Part shown: positions 19,347 through 30,526 of the stretch, piece after piece
Layout: each line of letters opens with the position of its first letter
Numbering within the stretch: position 1 is the stretch's first letter
DNA from: Sthenelais limicola
Taxonomy: Eukaryota; Annelida; Polychaeta; Phyllodocida; Sigalionidae
Length of the DNA stretch: 64,000 bases
Reading direction: 5' to 3'
Assembly (NCBI GenBank): GCA_942159475.1
Contig: OW804098.1
Location: forward strand, 7,992,773 to 8,056,772
Notes under the pieces: model-generated
Told to the model about the DNA's origin: nothing
The model's input: only the letters and a program-made list of their open reading frames with translations
Databases searched by the model: none
Made by a program: the position numbers and the translations under genes

Positions 19347-19892
19347 CTAAACTAACCCCTGTTCTTTTTCTCCCATTTCAGACAGTTCCAAGCCGTGAAA
19401 TAGGCAGCAGTAGTGGGATTGAAATCACCATGAATGTATAACTAGCTGACACGGTCGTCAGTTGGCTCTTGTGCTGCTACTATACTACAACTACTTGTGG
19501 TGGTCGCTACAGCAGGAAGAGGCAGAGAAAGAGGAGGAGGAGGATTGGAGGCGTTTTAATACTGGTATTGACGTGAGGGGACGCTGATCTGACCTGATCC
19601 TACATAGATCACTGCCATACTGTATCCGCCTCCCGGTGGATGAAGGCCGCCATGCTAGTACAGCTGACAGAGCTCCCTCTGGCGGTGGTGGAGAGGAGTA
19701 GGGAGGATAGATCAATTCCCTCTATTACTACTACCCAGGCTTGACCAGCATCCTCAGCAGTGTCATCAGCATGCTTGGGTCTATGGCAAGTGTGCTATTG
19801 TTGTCATTAGTGATATGTGATCATCCAAGTAGGAGCGCCTTTAAGAAAATGGATTAATGGGAGGAGAATAAGGACGGGACTTTATTATAGCA
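19347..19892 (+). other. 5-prime region of the PKDCC-like gene, with a probable leader splice acceptor
   Basis: TTCTTTTTCTCCCATTTCAG ends at 19381 and is a strong acceptor, so the coding exon probably begins at 19382 with an untranslated part and an upstream non-coding exon exists. An in-frame stop (TAA at 19869) shows translation does not begin before 19893. Confidence 0.55.
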
Positions 19893-21029
19893 ATGGTTAA
19901 AAAGCGACGCTCTCGTCCACCGCGCATGTGGGGAACGTCCAGTCTCTCGGCTCTGTGCATGTCGTGTGGTGTCATGTTCATCGTGGGAAATATTTACATT
20001 CTTCACTCAGGATTCTCCCAGGCTTATTCCAACCTAGAGCTGGAGAATGCGGAGATTCTTCTCCAACAACAACAACAACAACAACAACAACAGGCCATTG
20101 ATACGTATTGGTCCGAGGGAAGCAATACAATGCATCACACAGCGATAGAGGAGGGCATGATCATGAAGGATCTTCCAGTGATCGCACTTACTGCCTTCGG
20201 CTACCAACACCCCAAAGACAGAGCGTTCCAATCCCCTCAAGGTGAACGGGACGCCGTGGAGTACCCTAACCAGCGTCCCTCACCTGTAGTCCTCCTGGGT
20301 GGGGGAGGTTCAGATACCCGCCTGAGGAAACTGATGGAGAACCGGCGGGAGGTGTTGCAGGCGGAGGAGGAGGGCCTTGGTGGCCCTGCGTCCAACCCAC
20401 TCATCATAGGTGGTATTGGTAACACTGGTCGCAAACAAAGGACTAAAGGTGGGATGGAAATAAAAGCCAACCTACCAACCAGGTTATCTCATCCTGACAC
20501 TGCCCGCGTCCTCCAGGGTCCTGTGCTTCATTACAAACCACATTCCGACCATCATTTATACTCTAGTAATAAAATAATGAATAATAATGATGATAAAAAG
20601 CAATTTAAGGACAGTTCTAGAGTATTTGATAGTGCGCATAAAAAAGATAAGAGTCATGGGGAGGAGGAATTCGCTGCTGAGTCATTTGCTCCTCCCAATG
20701 GTGTAGAAATAGCTGATATACCAGTGAGCAATTTGAGGCAATTGCTGGGTCATGGTTCTCAGTGCGGCCTGGTACGGAACCTCACCGGGAGAGAGTACAT
20801 AAGTTCCGGCTGGACCAAAGCGGTGCACCGTGCCCTCCTCCACCGCCCAGGGACGGGGGACGCCCCGGAGGTTGTGGCCGTGAAAACGGTGGACATGACG
20901 GGCCACGATGTGACTTCTTGTATCAAGGGATCGCACCGCAGCTTGGAGTATTGCTATAACAGAGCTAGTCAGAAGTTGATGAAGGAAATTGTACTGCTGC
21001 GTACGTTTAACTCGCCCCATATAATTAAG
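19893..21029 (+). CDS. PKDCC: PKDCC/Vlk-like secretory-pathway protein kinase, coding exon 1
   Basis: PKDCC (Vlk) is a tyrosine kinase of the secretory pathway that phosphorylates extracellular proteins. This exon gives residues 1-379. The start ATG has G at -3 and +4 and follows an in-frame stop. After a basic head (MVKKRRSR) comes a signal-anchor-like segment, about residues 15-36. Then there is a low-complexity region with an 11-glutamine run near residue 60, and from about residue 290 the kinase N-lobe. YISSGWTKAVHRAL replaces the usual glycine loop, and VAVKTVD holds the ATP-binding lysine (K331). The exon closes with KEIVLLRTFNSPHIIK at a GTGAGA donor. Total length with the other exons is 664 residues, longer than vertebrate PKDCC (about 490) because of the N-terminal extension. 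The match is from memory of the family and holds exon by exon. Confidence 0.9.
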
Positions 21030-21075
21030 GTGAGATTCAGTTTGATTCATTCTTTACGTTGCTTAATCACCATAC

Positions 21076-21180
21076 GGGCCAGATTTTCAGAAAATGTACA
21101 ATTGGCAGCGCTACACATTTAGTAAATTCTGCTAAATTAGGCTGAAAAAAGGCGAATTGTACATATTCTGAAAATCTGAG
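21076..21180 (+). mobile_element. M1 MITE, internal-deletion derivative (105 bp)
   Basis: Left end GGGCCAG with about 75 bp of the 5-prime half, then a jump to the right TIR. Lies 47 bp after the exon 1 donor. Confidence 0.75.
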
Positions 21181-21182
21181 AG

Positions 21183-21512
21183 CTTTGTGTCCTGTGAAAT
21201 GTTCCGCGTCTGTATAACATTAATGGGTCAGCTTTTCAGAAAATGTACAATTCACCTTCACTAATCCTTTCAAATAGCCCACATTTAAGATAGAAATGAG
21301 CTTCAAAATGCAGTTTAACATAACTGAACTGATACTTTAAATCAATGTGATACCAAATGTACTCATATATACCCCAAATTTATCATTTTTTTTAGCAGAA
21401 TTTAGCTGAATTTACTAAATATGTAGAGTTGCCAATTGCACATTTTCTGAAAATCTGACCCATATGTAGAACTTTGTGTCTTGTGAAATGTTCCGCGTCT
21501 ATATAACATTAA
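21183..21512. repeat. 42-bp direct repeat flanking an M1 copy
   Basis: CTTTGTGTCCTGTGAAATGT and following bases to ATAACATTAAT occur at 21183-21224 and again at 21471-21512, either side of the M1 element at 21225-21461. Too long to be a target-site duplication. Confidence 0.7.
21225..21461 (-). mobile_element. M1 MITE, subfamily b, inverted
   Basis: Left end GGGTCAGCTTTTCAG; right end intact. Confidence 0.83.
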
Positions 21513-21570
21513 TAATGCTATATCATCCTTAAGCCGTATGCAAACTTATATGCATGATCAATTTTGATAT

Positions 21571-21686
21571 GGGTCAGATTTTCAGAAAATGTACAATTGG
21601 CAGTTGTAGACATTTAGTAAATTCTGCTAAATAAGCTGCAATTGGGTTAATACTAGGTAAATGCAAGTATATTCGGCATTGCATTG
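21571..21686 (+). mobile_element. M1 MITE, subfamily a, left half (split by Ty3 insertion)
   Basis: Runs normally to GGCATTGCATTG, where the LTR starts. The right half continues at 31343. Confidence 0.88.
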
Positions 21687-22502
21687 TGTTAAGATAATAC
21701 TTAACGATTCTCTGTATATTTAATCAATTTCTGATATTTCTAAAGTTCATGAATTCTTTCTTTGCAATGTTCTCATCTCTACATAAGCTTGTGTAAAATA
21801 ACCGTTGAAGGCAGGACGGAGGTCGGTGGCCTGTAATAACAACAGTGTTTATGTAAGCCATCCTGTCAGGTGCCTCCCGTCGGCCGTTGAGAGCCATGTA
21901 GGCTCAACCATTACTTGGCAATCCCTGTATTTTCCCGCTAAATTTGGTCTTCTAGGATAATAAAACAAAGGGTTACTGGTTTTTGTGCAGGTTGGACCTT
22001 TGCAAATGAGGGGTTCTTCCCAGAATCCTAGGGGAACCTATAAGAGCCCTGGAGGTTGGGAGGCTCCTCAGTTATTATTGTGGCAGCTTCAGTGAGAGTT
22101 AGAAACTCTGGACTTACCCTACATACCACTGGACTCTGGACTTTTACTTGACATTTTGTACTTGGAGAGAGAGACTTACTCTCATATAAGGACTTACTCT
22201 GCTATTTGTGTTTTACTCTCATCTTTGTGACTGGGCTGACCTGTACAAAACCATCCATAGTGCCACTTTATTACAAACTGGATTTCATTACTTGTGAGTT
22301 TTTCTTTGCCTTCACCTGTGTTTTGTTTCTCTGCATTTTACTGACTATAGCCATGCTGGAACTCACCATCTTTAGTATTTGCCCCTTTGTATTTTAAAAC
22401 CTGAACAGATCGCATAATAGTCTGACTGTGCTAGAGCTATCCCCGTACTCTCACATGTTGAACTTATTTTAATATAGACAATTTAAAGACCTTATCATTA
22501 CA
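21687..22502 (+). repeat. 5-prime LTR (816 bp)
   Basis: TG..CA ends. Contains TATAAGAG at about 22039, a plausible promoter, and AATAAA near 21959. A 63-codon hydrophobic frame inside both LTRs is probably chance. Confidence 0.93.
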
Positions 22503-22522
22503 CTGGTGGACTGGAACCCGAT
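22503..22522 (+). promoter_or_regulatory. Primer-binding site region
   Basis: CTGGTGGACTGGAACCCGAT follows the LTR. The TGG at 22504 would pair with a tRNA CCA end. I do not identify the tRNA. Confidence 0.6.
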
Positions 22523-22582
22523 CAGAAGTTTTATGCGAATAGTTTAGGAGTAATTTTAGAAAGAAATCAGACTAAGGCAAAA

Positions 22583-23881
22583 ATGGCAGGAGAAGAGCTC
22601 CAGCGTTATCATGAGGACTTAATGACAGTACTAGAGGGTAATACTCTGAGATTTACGAATATAGAGAGGGTAATGAGAGATACACAGGAAGCTGTACAAA
22701 CTGTACATGATTATTTCGGGGATGATAGAGAAATCCATGTAAACCACAACAGAACAGTACACAAAACAACCCCACCTCCCTTTGAAGGTAGAAAGGACCA
22801 AGACCCATCCATATGGATGGAGGCTTACGAAACGTACATGGCTTATACTGAGCCAAATAGGAGAAACGCGCCGAAGGAAGCTTTGGCCATGTATTTGAGG
22901 GGGGATGCTTTGCATTGGTATTACGATCATCACATTAGGGATTTCTATAACTGGGAGGATGTAAAGACCACTTTCCTCAGGTACTTTACCGCTCTGGACC
23001 CGCGTGAGAAGACAAAACTAATCTACACTAGAATGAACGAGGGGGAAACGATCGATAGCTATATTAGGCGCGCTTCTCGTGCGTATAGAATCCTGGGGTA
23101 CAATGAGGAGTTAAAGATCAGAAACTTTAAGTACGGGTTGCTTCCCAGTATTCAGGAAATAGTCTTGCAGGGTGATCACGAAACATTCACGGATGTTGTC
23201 ATGGCCGCCAAGTTGGCCGGCCAAACAGGCAACTTGCAGACGGAGAACAAAGTCTCAGATCTAGAGGCGAAGATGAGCACCCTCACAGAGTGCATGAAGG
23301 CACTAGTGTTGAAGAACAATGGCCCCGCCCAAACGCTATCTGTGAATGCTGCCGAGACCAGTGAGGTGTTGGCGTTGAGGCGCGAATTAGCGCAAATTAG
23401 GACAGAAAAGGTCGCACCTAGTCCTATGCAAACTCAAATGGCTAGTATGATGGAACAACTGGGGACGGCGATCCATGCGGTGAAGAGTAACTTTTCGACC
23501 GGGGAAAATAAACCAATGAGCGCAGTAAATCATACACCCAATGCAAGCCAGTATCCTGCCCCAGCACCAGTCCCCCATTATTCCCAGTATACTTATCCTC
23601 AACCTGTACCAGCATATCCGCAAGCATTCCCTCAGCAGCCATCTTCTCTCCAGTATCAGGGAAACAGACAGAATGGCCCACCCCCACAAGGAAGGGTGTG
23701 CTATTCATGTGGCGGCAGAGGCCATATTGCCAGGAATTGCGGGAACAACCGTTCTCGCAACTACCAACCCAGGAGCAACAACAACTACGGCCAGAACCAA
23801 GCTTCAGGAGGAGGTAACACCTTGGATTGGCACCAAGCGCCTGCTCAAGCGCCAAACCAAGGTCAACAGATGGGAAACTAG
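22583..23881 (+). CDS. gag: Ty3/gypsy Gag (capsid-nucleocapsid)
   Basis: 432 residues. The N-terminal 250 residues are the helical retrotransposon capsid type (AMYLRGDALHWYYDH, LKIRNFKYGLL). A proline/glutamine-rich linker follows, and a CCHC zinc knuckle (C373, C376, H381, C386; CYSCGGRGHIARNC) binds the RNA genome. The protein packages the element's RNA. It ends in TAG at 23879-23881, directly after the heptamer GGGAAAC. Pol lies in the -1 frame, so the stop is bypassed by frameshifting in a fraction of translations. Confidence 0.93.
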   Translation: MAGEELQRYHEDLMTVLEGNTLRFTNIERVMRDTQEAVQTVHDYFGDDREIHVNHNRTVHKTTPPPFEGRKDQDPSIWMEAYETYMAYTEPNRRNAPKEALAMYLRGDALHWYYDHHIRDFYNWEDVKTTFLRYFTALDPREKTKLIYTRMNEGETIDSYIRRASRAYRILGYNEELKIRNFKYGLLPSIQEIVLQGDHETFTDVVMAAKLAGQTGNLQTENKVSDLEAKMSTLTECMKALVLKNNGPAQTLSVNAAETSEVLALRRELAQIRTEKVAPSPMQTQMASMMEQLGTAIHAVKSNFSTGENKPMSAVNHTPNASQYPAPAPVPHYSQYTYPQPVPAYPQAFPQQPSSLQYQGNRQNGPPPQGRVCYSCGGRGHIARNCGNNRSRNYQPRSNNNYGQNQASGGGNTLDWHQAPAQAPNQGQQMGN

Positions 23882-26800
23882 GATTTTCCTTCAACGATGG
23901 GGGTGTTGAGGGAAAACAATCGGCGGAACATCAACGACGCATCTCTACTTGTTGTTCCTCTTGCTCAGCCGAGGGACCGGACTCCACTAGGACTCAGATT
24001 TTCCAGATTTGTTCTGCTCAAGACTCATCCAATGTAGGTATGACCACTACAGAAGGGTTTCATTGTCTATCTGAGAAGAACTTTGTTAAAATGTGTGTAG
24101 GATCGGTTTGTACGCAAACACTTGTCGACACCGGGGCCGACAAGTGTGTAATGAGCTATGAGTTTTTCAGCAATATTGAGAAAACTAGAATATTGGAAAT
24201 TCAATCGTCAAATATCTTTGTAACTTTTGGAGGTGGGAAAGAAATTGATGCGGTATATGATATCAAGACTCTTGTGAATATTGATGGTTTCAAATATGAA
24301 TGTCGGTTCCATGTTGTGCCAGGATTAAAACTACCTTGTATTTTAGGAAGAGATTTTCTCAAAACGTATGGTGTTAGGCTACAGTACCAACCAGACAAGG
24401 TGAAAGTTAATAATGTGAATATCGAATTGTTGAATGATTTGCATGTACCAGCCGAGACAGAGGTTTTATTTCCAGGAAGCGTGGATACAAGAAATGTGGC
24501 TGAGGGTACTTTTGTATATTTTTACGGTAATGACATTGTAGACTGCCCTAGAGTTTTGTTCGCCAGGACTTGTGTAAAGGTTGACAAAGGTACTGTACCA
24601 GTGAGAATGGTAAATACTGGTATTAAAGCAATAACATTGAGAAAAGGAACTTGTATAGGTAAAATCACTGGCATGACAAGGGAAAACTGTGTAGATTTGA
24701 ATCACGTAGCAGTACAAACTATAGGGGTAGCAAATGAAGGTAGGGGAAATGGGGAGGGAACTAGGGTCGAACCAGAGAAGTTTCTCCCAAGTGTAGATTA
24801 CAGTAGGTCAAATATTTCTCAAGAACAGAAAGATCAAATGAATGAAGTATTGTATAAATACAGTGAAGCGTTTGTGGGTCCATCAGGCGATCTGGGTTGT
24901 ACTACCTGGATCGAACACAGTATTGATTTATTACCTGGGGCACAACCACGCCAACAGATGCCTTTTAGAATGTCGCCCACTATGCGGTCAGAACTAAAAA
25001 CAGCTGTAGACAATCAGGTAGGATTGGGGATAGTTGAACCAGCATTTGGTGGGTCATGGGGATCCCCAGCCTTTTTAGTCCCAAAGAGTAATGGATCCCA
25101 GAGACTCGTTTGCGACTATAGATCCCTCAACGCCCTCACGGAGGCCCAATATCTAGCTATCCCCAGGATCGATGACACAATCGATGCTGTAGGTCAGATT
25201 AAGCCAAGGTATATATCGGCCTGTGATCTTATGATGGCTTTCCATCAAATCCCCATTAAAGAAACTGATAGGGATAAAACAGCTTTTCTCACCCCTTTTG
25301 GCAAATATCGGTATACACGCATGAGTATGGGCCTAAAGAACGCAGCTCGTTCTTGCCAAATGATTGTCGATATGGTGCTAAGAGGTTTACGTTTCCAATC
25401 ATCCCTAGCCTATGTTGATGACATAATAACTTTCTCCAGAACGTTTGAGGATCATCTCGTACACATGGAGGAGTTGTTCAAAAACATAATAGCATCGGGG
25501 TTGAAAATGAAGGGACCTAAGTGCATCATCGCCGCACAAGAGGTGCCCTTTTTGGGACACATATTAGACGAAAATGGAATAAAACCGAACAATGAGAAAA
25601 TAAGAGCGATTACCGAAATAACGTCACCACAAACACCCAAACAAGTCAGGCGGTTTTTAGGAATAACTGGATTCTATAGGAAGTTCATTCCAGATTATGC
25701 TCCTAGAGCCAGGGTTTTATATGCCCTCACGAAGAAAGACATAGAGTGGTCATGGGGTCAAAAAGAAGAAGAAGCCTTCCAGGATTTGAAGGGAGCTTTG
25801 ACCAATGATACCTTTTTGTTATATCCTGACTTTGCTAAGCATTTTTTTGTAACAACTGATGCTTCTGCCTACGGTATGGGTGGAATCCTCGAACAGCCTG
25901 ATAGTGAGGGGAACCTAAAACCAGTCGCCTATGCTGCCAAGCTATTCAATTCTGCCCAGAGGAATTATTCCACATTAGACCGGGAATTAGCGGCGATTGT
26001 TTATGTTTGCAATGAATGGAAGGTGTATCTAGAGGGTCGACGGTTCACCATTCGCACTGACCATGCACCTTTAAAGTTCATTCTCAATCCTAGGAGTTCA
26101 CTCACCTCACGACAGGTCAGATGGGCAGCTGATTTAAGGGGATTTGATTTTGTGGTGGAGCATGTAAGAGGGAAAGACAATTGGGCACCAGATTCTTTAT
26201 CTCGATTAGGAAAGGAAGAAGCACCTGAGAGAGCGATATCGACTGATATCAACTCGGTCTTTGCCGGTCTTTGCCAGAATCTATCTGATGATCTACTAAC
26301 AGTAACTCCAGCTGAGACTGTCAGAACTCCGAAACATAAGATCACTAACCAGTTATCTCCCACGAAGAAGGTATCCTTTGATTTAGTTCCCCAGATCTTG
26401 TACTACGAACCAGAATCCTTACCCACAACCGAGATATTTACCATAGAGCCTAGAGTACGCCCAAATAACACCAAACGAGACAGGTATAGGCAGGTGGGTG
26501 ATAAAACACCCATTACTATGGAGGGGATTGGAGTGTCGAGGGAAACGCTCATAGGAGCCCAGGCCAAAGACCCCATGTGCAGGGAGATACTTGATTACTT
26601 AAGAAATGGCACTATACCAGAGGAAGAGCAACGGGCTAGGCTAATAGTTCTCAGGGAATCTAACTTTGTTGTAAAATCAGACATTTTGTATCATTTAGAG
26701 ACTACTGTGGGACCAAAAGGTGGTATTAAAGCACAGGTGTGCATACCAGGGGAGCTGAGGGAACTGGTCATGCAATTCCACCATGATGCAGTAACTGGAG

Positions 26801-28287
26801 GTCATTTCGGTCCAGTTAAAATGTTGTCGGCGATGAGACCAAGGTATTATTGGACATCAATGTCTCGTGATGTTTATAATTACTGTTTGTCTTGTGAGAC
26901 CTGTGCAGCCAATAAACGAATGACGCACCCCATAAGGCCCCCTTTGACAATTAGAGATCCGGCCCCCAGACCCTTCGATACGGTTAATCTAGACGCCCTG
27001 GAGAGGTTGCCTACCACTGCTTCAGGTCAAAAACATATCTATGTCGTGGTGGACTTCTACTCTAAATATCTGATCTGCTTCGCCGCTCCTGACTTGACCG
27101 CTGAGACATTTGGGAAATTATTCTTCTCCAAAGTGCTATGCCGAGTAGGTGGTGTTAGGAAGATTGTCTCAGATAACGGTAAGGCTTTCAGTAGCAAACA
27201 CTTTGCTAAGGTTTGCGCTGAGTATAAGATCTCCCAAGCGTTCACTAGCGTTGCCCATCCGATGGCCAGTGGCCTGGTCGAAAGAAATAATCGTTCGGTA
27301 CTGGGAATTCTCAGGAATTACATCAACAGCCACCAGACGGACTGGGATGAATACCTGGATGCAGTTTCTTTTGCATTGAACACTACCGTGGCCTATGGCA
27401 CCGGACAATCACCCTATGCGCTGGTACATGGATGTGAACCTATCTGTCCATTTGAAACCAACATTAAGTTGGACATGGAAGAAGGGGATTCGGTACAGGA
27501 AAGGTTCGCCTCTTTATTGAAGCATCAAGAAATTGCTGCTAAGTATGCAAGAGAGCACCAGAAACGGGTCCAATCTCAGATGAAAACGAGGTATGACAGG
27601 AGAGCCTATGATCCCTTGCTAAGGGAAGGAGATGTAGTCTGGCTTCACTGGCCCCGCCTGGAGGAACCAACAGCTAAATTAAAACTAGCTCGCCAATTCC
27701 ATGGCCCATTCTACCTTGTACGTTATCATACTGACAGTACCGTTTTTCTCAAGAATGCTAGGTCTGGTCAGTTTCTAGATAAACCAGTCACTGTGATGCG
27801 ACTAAAGAAAGGTCTCAGCAGAAAAGAGGTGGAGAGTGATTGGAAAGGATACACGGAGGAGCCAGAGGATCCAGTTCCTCTTGACGCTGGAGATCTCCCT
27901 CTAGACAGCTTTGAGGAACTTCCAGTTGCTCCTGAGACGGATGCCACCATAACAACTGAGCATGAGGCAAATACTCCTCCTGATATAGGAGAAGACCATT
28001 TCTTAGACACAGAAGATGAGGCTGATTTGGTGCTTGGGACAGAAGCAGAGATCCCAGCGGTCGCTAAATCTTGTCCCGAGAACGAAGAGATGGTATATCA
28101 CCCAATCGTCAAAATCCTTGATGTCTGTCGGCCTCGCGGAGAGCCAATAAAATATAAAGTTTTATTCAAGGATGGTGATCATCGATGGATTCCACTCAAG
28201 CAATTTAATGAGGTTGCTCGGAAAAAGTATGTAGCCTCAGAAGAAGATGTACGAGAAGTGCCTCGTACTAGATCTAACCGACACTAG
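23827..28287 (+). CDS. pol: Ty3/gypsy Pol: protease, RT, RNase H, integrase
   Basis: 1486-codon frame, expressed as Gag-Pol by frameshift near 23872, so its formal start is not a real initiation site. Order: aspartic protease (LVDTGADKC, D101), reverse transcriptase (LVCDYRSLNAL; YVDD at 529-532), RNase H (TTDASAYGMGG, D678; HVRGKDNWAPDSLSR), zinc-binding integrase head (H985 in HHDAVTGGH, then CLSCETC), and integrase core with D1056, D1116 (SDNGKAF) and E1152 (GLVERNN), with 35 residues between the last two. The tail carries GDVVWLHWPRL and a chromodomain-like end (KYKVLFKDGDHRWIPLKQF). All catalytic residues are present and no break is seen. Confidence 0.95.
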   Translation: MAPSACSSAKPRSTDGKLGFSFNDGGVEGKQSAEHQRRISTCCSSCSAEGPDSTRTQIFQICSAQDSSNVGMTTTEGFHCLSEKNFVKMCVGSVCTQTLVDTGADKCVMSYEFFSNIEKTRILEIQSSNIFVTFGGGKEIDAVYDIKTLVNIDGFKYECRFHVVPGLKLPCILGRDFLKTYGVRLQYQPDKVKVNNVNIELLNDLHVPAETEVLFPGSVDTRNVAEGTFVYFYGNDIVDCPRVLFARTCVKVDKGTVPVRMVNTGIKAITLRKGTCIGKITGMTRENCVDLNHVAVQTIGVANEGRGNGEGTRVEPEKFLPSVDYSRSNISQEQKDQMNEVLYKYSEAFVGPSGDLGCTTWIEHSIDLLPGAQPRQQMPFRMSPTMRSELKTAVDNQVGLGIVEPAFGGSWGSPAFLVPKSNGSQRLVCDYRSLNALTEAQYLAIPRIDDTIDAVGQIKPRYISACDLMMAFHQIPIKETDRDKTAFLTPFGKYRYTRMSMGLKNAARSCQMIVDMVLRGLRFQSSLAYVDDIITFSRTFEDHLVHMEELFKNIIASGLKMKGPKCIIAAQEVPFLGHILDENGIKPNNEKIRAITEITSPQTPKQVRRFLGITGFYRKFIPDYAPRARVLYALTKKDIEWSWGQKEEEAFQDLKGALTNDTFLLYPDFAKHFFVTTDASAYGMGGILEQPDSEGNLKPVAYAAKLFNSAQRNYSTLDRELAAIVYVCNEWKVYLEGRRFTIRTDHAPLKFILNPRSSLTSRQVRWAADLRGFDFVVEHVRGKDNWAPDSLSRLGKEEAPERAISTDINSVFAGLCQNLSDDLLTVTPAETVRTPKHKITNQLSPTKKVSFDLVPQILYYEPESLPTTEIFTIEPRVRPNNTKRDRYRQVGDKTPITMEGIGVSRETLIGAQAKDPMCREILDYLRNGTIPEEEQRARLIVLRESNFVVKSDILYHLETTVGPKGGIKAQVCIPGELRELVMQFHHDAVTGGHFGPVKMLSAMRPRYYWTSMSRDVYNYCLSCETCAANKRMTHPIRPPLTIRDPAPRPFDTVNLDALERLPTTASGQKHIYVVVDFYSKYLICFAAPDLTAETFGKLFFSKVLCRVGGVRKIVSDNGKAFSSKHFAKVCAEYKISQAFTSVAHPMASGLVERNNRSVLGILRNYINSHQTDWDEYLDAVSFALNTTVAYGTGQSPYALVHGCEPICPFETNIKLDMEEGDSVQERFASLLKHQEIAAKYAREHQKRVQSQMKTRYDRRAYDPLLREGDVVWLHWPRLEEPTAKLKLARQFHGPFYLVRYHTDSTVFLKNARSGQFLDKPVTVMRLKKGLSRKEVESDWKGYTEEPEDPVPLDAGDLPLDSFEELPVAPETDATITTEHEANTPPDIGEDHFLDTEDEADLVLGTEAEIPAVAKSCPENEEMVYHPIVKILDVCRPRGEPIKYKVLFKDGDHRWIPLKQFNEVARKKYVASEEDVREVPRTRSNRH
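23872..23878 (+). promoter_or_regulatory. -1 ribosomal frameshift site GGGAAAC at the gag stop
   Basis: In the gag frame the codons read ATG GGA AAC TAG. The heptamer G GGA AAC is of the X XXY YYZ type used by retroviruses. Slipping one base back gives GGG AAA and continues into the open pol frame. The overlap of the two frames spans 23827-23881. Confidence 0.8.
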
Positions 28288-28290
28288 TAA

Positions 28291-30526
28291 AATGAATATT
28301 GAGGGATTCCTTTTATGCAATCAACTCTCTACCCCTTTGTTTATCAATGTTGTCTGTTATAGGATTGAAATATTCCAATTATACATCTTTCATCGAACCC
28401 ATTTTTTTTTTATTAATAAGTACAGTATCTGATATGAGCGCACATGTTTAGGTACTTTTATCTTATTTTTTGGCTACTCTTTGATCGGAATGAATTTGGA
28501 AGACTTTCTCTGGGGTAGAGAATGGTAGCTACGATTGAATCTTTAACGATTTTTAGTCACTTTACGAGGATGGACTCATTCTTGCATGATTTCTCTACTC
28601 ATATATGAGTATCCATATGTACTAGCTCAGGGCCCATGAGACTACTACTATGGAAGATTGAGGAGAACGACAGATTATTTGACCCATTATAGACTTTAGA
28701 TCAATTGTTTTACCCTTCCTATGGTTCGGTCGAAAGCACATTGATACCTACTTGTATTTATGATCAGTGTATTGAAGTATTCTGGTTATATGTAATTCAC
28801 TTCGTTGACCCTACTTTTGACACCTGCCAAGTGGCCAAGAGTGAGCGTTATTCACGATACGAGACAAGCTCATAGAGATGCCATGCTCTCTCAACTTGAT
28901 ATTGACTACTGAACGGACTCGTCTCTTAACTTCTTTTATTGGTCATTATCCAGGTGCGCATTTCACTTTATGATTGCCAATTGAATGCCAAGTAAAGCGC
29001 GCTATCAGGGTATGACACATGAGAAGCTGCTAGGTGTTTATTCTATGTATTATTATATCTATCTAACTCAGAATGGAACTCAACTAAAGAAGTTTTGGTG
29101 CTCAAAGACAGAAGCCAGTGGCTCTTACGTAAGAATTTATGGAAAACTAGAAGCTTTACAGTTATGAGATAGATGTTTCTGTGTGAAACGAGAAGAAATT
29201 GGAAGAAAGCTAGAGTTACGATTGACCCTTGGATAGTGCGATGGGTATAATTTAGGCCAGACGTGGCGAGTAACAGACATACTGAAGGAGTGTATTTTAG
29301 CTGAAAGAAAGGAAGGATTAGAAAAGATCCACTGCATATTTTCACTGGTTCTTTTCTTTATAATCTTAGCCACTGTCGAGCCAACCAAACTTCTAATATT
29401 TTTTTCTGAGTATAATCAGAATCAGGACTTTCCTCCCCCTTAAACGTCCAAGCGACAAGAAGTCACTGCTTCTCAGAGGTGCTAGGTAGGAATTTAGAGG
29501 GAAATTGGGAAAGGAAAAAGGGTGGGAATCGGATGAATATTTGAACAAAGCTACGTGATTCTTACTGCAATGAGGAAATGTTTGGGATCAGGTTACGGAA
29601 TGGAATCCCCCAACATAAAGTAACCAGAGTTTTAGACATAACCTATGGTATGAATACGTTCATGATTACATTTTAATTTTGTGCATATCTGTAGTATCAC
29701 TTTTAAACCTGACCACCTGCCCCGGGGTGAATCATGGTTGTTTTATTTACAAATTATGTTCTTTGTGTGGTACATATCAGATTGTCGATGAGTTGTGATT
29801 AATAAATTGTACTTCAAATGAATACCTTTATTATGGCATTGTACTCAGGAATTATTATATTGGATAGTCCAAACTTGGATTATTACCTTTGTGTGGAAGA
29901 CTTTTCCCAAGGTGTGTTTTATATTTGATTTGATTTGAAGGAATATTGTGTAATACTGTATGTTCCGGAGTGGCCTCGATCTATTTAAGATGTTGCAAAT
30001 CTAATTTTTATGAGTTCCTCAGTGAAGGATGTGACGGTGGTTGGATTGATCCATCTAGAACCTAGGTTGCACTAACCACGGGAGCCATCTTACTTCTTGT
30101 GACCTACATTCTCTGGCCACGATCTCTATCTTAACTTACCCACCTAAAGGTCTCGAAGGAATGTATTGTAATGAATTTTGCATGTCTATGATTCCACTTT
30201 TAGTCTTGTTTTTGTACTTTGTGTTATTATGAATGTGCTATGAGGTAGACTTCATGTTGAAGTTAATATCGAAAGAGTGTTTAAGCCTTCTACAATTAGG
30301 TAATGCATGTATAAGTGTGTGGTGATTATTCTCATCAAGTAAATGACAATGTAAATATGTTCCAGGGTAAATACCCGTGATGAAGTTTAGTGTACGGACA
30401 CAAACTCTAGATATATATGGAAAAATCCGGTTTGGAATTATTGTGTGCCAATTATAATAGATTTCTCTTCTACTCTTCAATATACAATTGTGTAGTGGTA
30501 ACACAAAACTAGTATGCCTGGAAGCA
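28291..30526 (+). other. Long untranslated stretch between pol and the 3-prime LTR
   Basis: 2.2 kb without a long frame on either strand (longest 100 codons on the minus strand, no recognisable features). No envelope gene. No clear purine tract before the LTR; the last bases are CTGGAAGCA. Confidence 0.7.

Noticed and set aside
22206..22397. 63-codon hydrophobic frame in the LTR
   Set aside because: Identical in both LTRs, short, and inside the region expected to be regulatory; no evidence of translation.
28291..30526. Envelope gene of the Ty3 element
   Set aside because: No frame above 100 codons, no signal peptide or transmembrane pattern.
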